From assembly GCA_028687575.1 (NCBI GenBank), contig JAQTZW010000008.1:83618-147617 (forward strand): DNA of 64,000 nt, read 5' to 3'. The translations under genes and the position numbers were made by a program. The first letter of the stretch is position 1, and every line of letters starts with the position of its first letter. Below, piece after piece: positions 63,874 through 64,000 of this stretch. The notes under the pieces are model-generated. The model did no database searches, was not told the DNA's origin, and saw only the letters and a program-made list of their open reading frames with translations. Source of the stretch: Gallionella sp. (GTDB lineage: Bacteria > Pseudomonadota > Gammaproteobacteria > Burkholderiales > Gallionellaceae).

Positions 63874-64000
63874 GTAAGCGAGCCAAGAACTACAGTCTGT
63901 TCAGCACATCATTTCGCTGGTTAAATCCATGGCATGCAAATTCCACGGCAACAGCGCTTCAATTTCTTCAACCGTTCGAGCGGCGGGCAGGTCACGCATG
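63874..64000 (-). mobile_element. End of an IS66-like insertion sequence (partial)
   Basis: GTAAGCGAGCC at 63874 matches the GTAA start typical of IS66-family terminal repeats, and a transposase tail begins 27 bases inside. The element continues past the window. Confidence 0.6.
63901..63999 (-). CDS. IS66-like transposase C-terminal end (partial)
   Basis: Minus-strand frame ending TGA at 63901-63903 and open to the right edge. The visible 32 residues include ARTVEEIEALLPWNLHAMD; the (E/D)xLLPWN pattern is that of the IS66 TnpC C-terminal element. The rest lies outside the window, so the family call is provisional. Confidence 0.6.
   Translation of the reverse strand: MRDLPAARTVEEIEALLPWNLHAMDLTSEMMC

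Overview
The window looks like a betaproteobacterial chromosome, most likely from the Gallionellaceae/Nitrosomonadales (iron or sulfur oxidisers). This is inferred from an alternative complex III cluster, the core gene order pth-ychF, lolB-ispE-tRNA-Gln-prs-rplY, ftsYEX-rpoH and rnfABCDGE-nth, and the style of the encoded proteins; no rRNA is present to confirm it.

Layout. 1-3322: end of an alternative complex III operon (actC', actD, actE, actF) running straight into sspA-sspB. 3329-7254 (minus): rpoH, a small membrane protein, ftsX-ftsE-ftsY. 7369-11374: a pair of M16 peptidases, rsmD, coaD, a 2[4Fe-4S] ferredoxin. 11517-16334 (minus): a secreted phosphoesterase, mutM, and a GldG-like three-gene ABC exporter. 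16344-21930: TPR lipoprotein, lolB, ispE, tRNA-Gln, prs, rplY, pth.

22088-39399 is a 17.3-kb integrated island inserted into the 5' end of ychF. It leaves a 34-codon ychF stub on the left and restores a full ychF on the right, so both ends carry the same 104 bp. The island encodes a tyrosine recombinase, several unknown proteins, an XRE regulator, an IetAS-type ATPase/subtilase pair, and a type I restriction-modification operon in the unusual order hsdR-hsdS-PLD-hsdM. It is best read as a mobile defence island.

39400-55788 returns to housekeeping genes: ychF, birA-coaX-SPOR protein, tRNA-Met, two paralogous 31-residue membrane peptides not previously delimited, miaB-phoH-ybeY-corC, a possible Pho-controlled short transcript, a DUF1841 gene, nth and the rnf/rsx electron-transport operon, then an adenylate cyclase with a hemerythrin-like tail.

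55920-63873 is an array of six headless Rhs C-terminal modules, all on the plus strand. Each has a conserved Rhs core end and its own unrelated C-terminal (toxin-like) tip; five are followed by a small candidate immunity gene. Five of the six begin with the same 114-bp header, whose 7-bp inverted repeat shows a compensatory base-pair change in one copy. One tip carries a phospholipase A2-like catalytic motif. No full-length rhs gene lies in the window. The last module is cut by the end of an IS66-like element that runs off the right edge. The most novel material is the Rhs array with its repeated header, the twin 31-residue peptides, and the inverted foreign ychF fragment at the island boundary.
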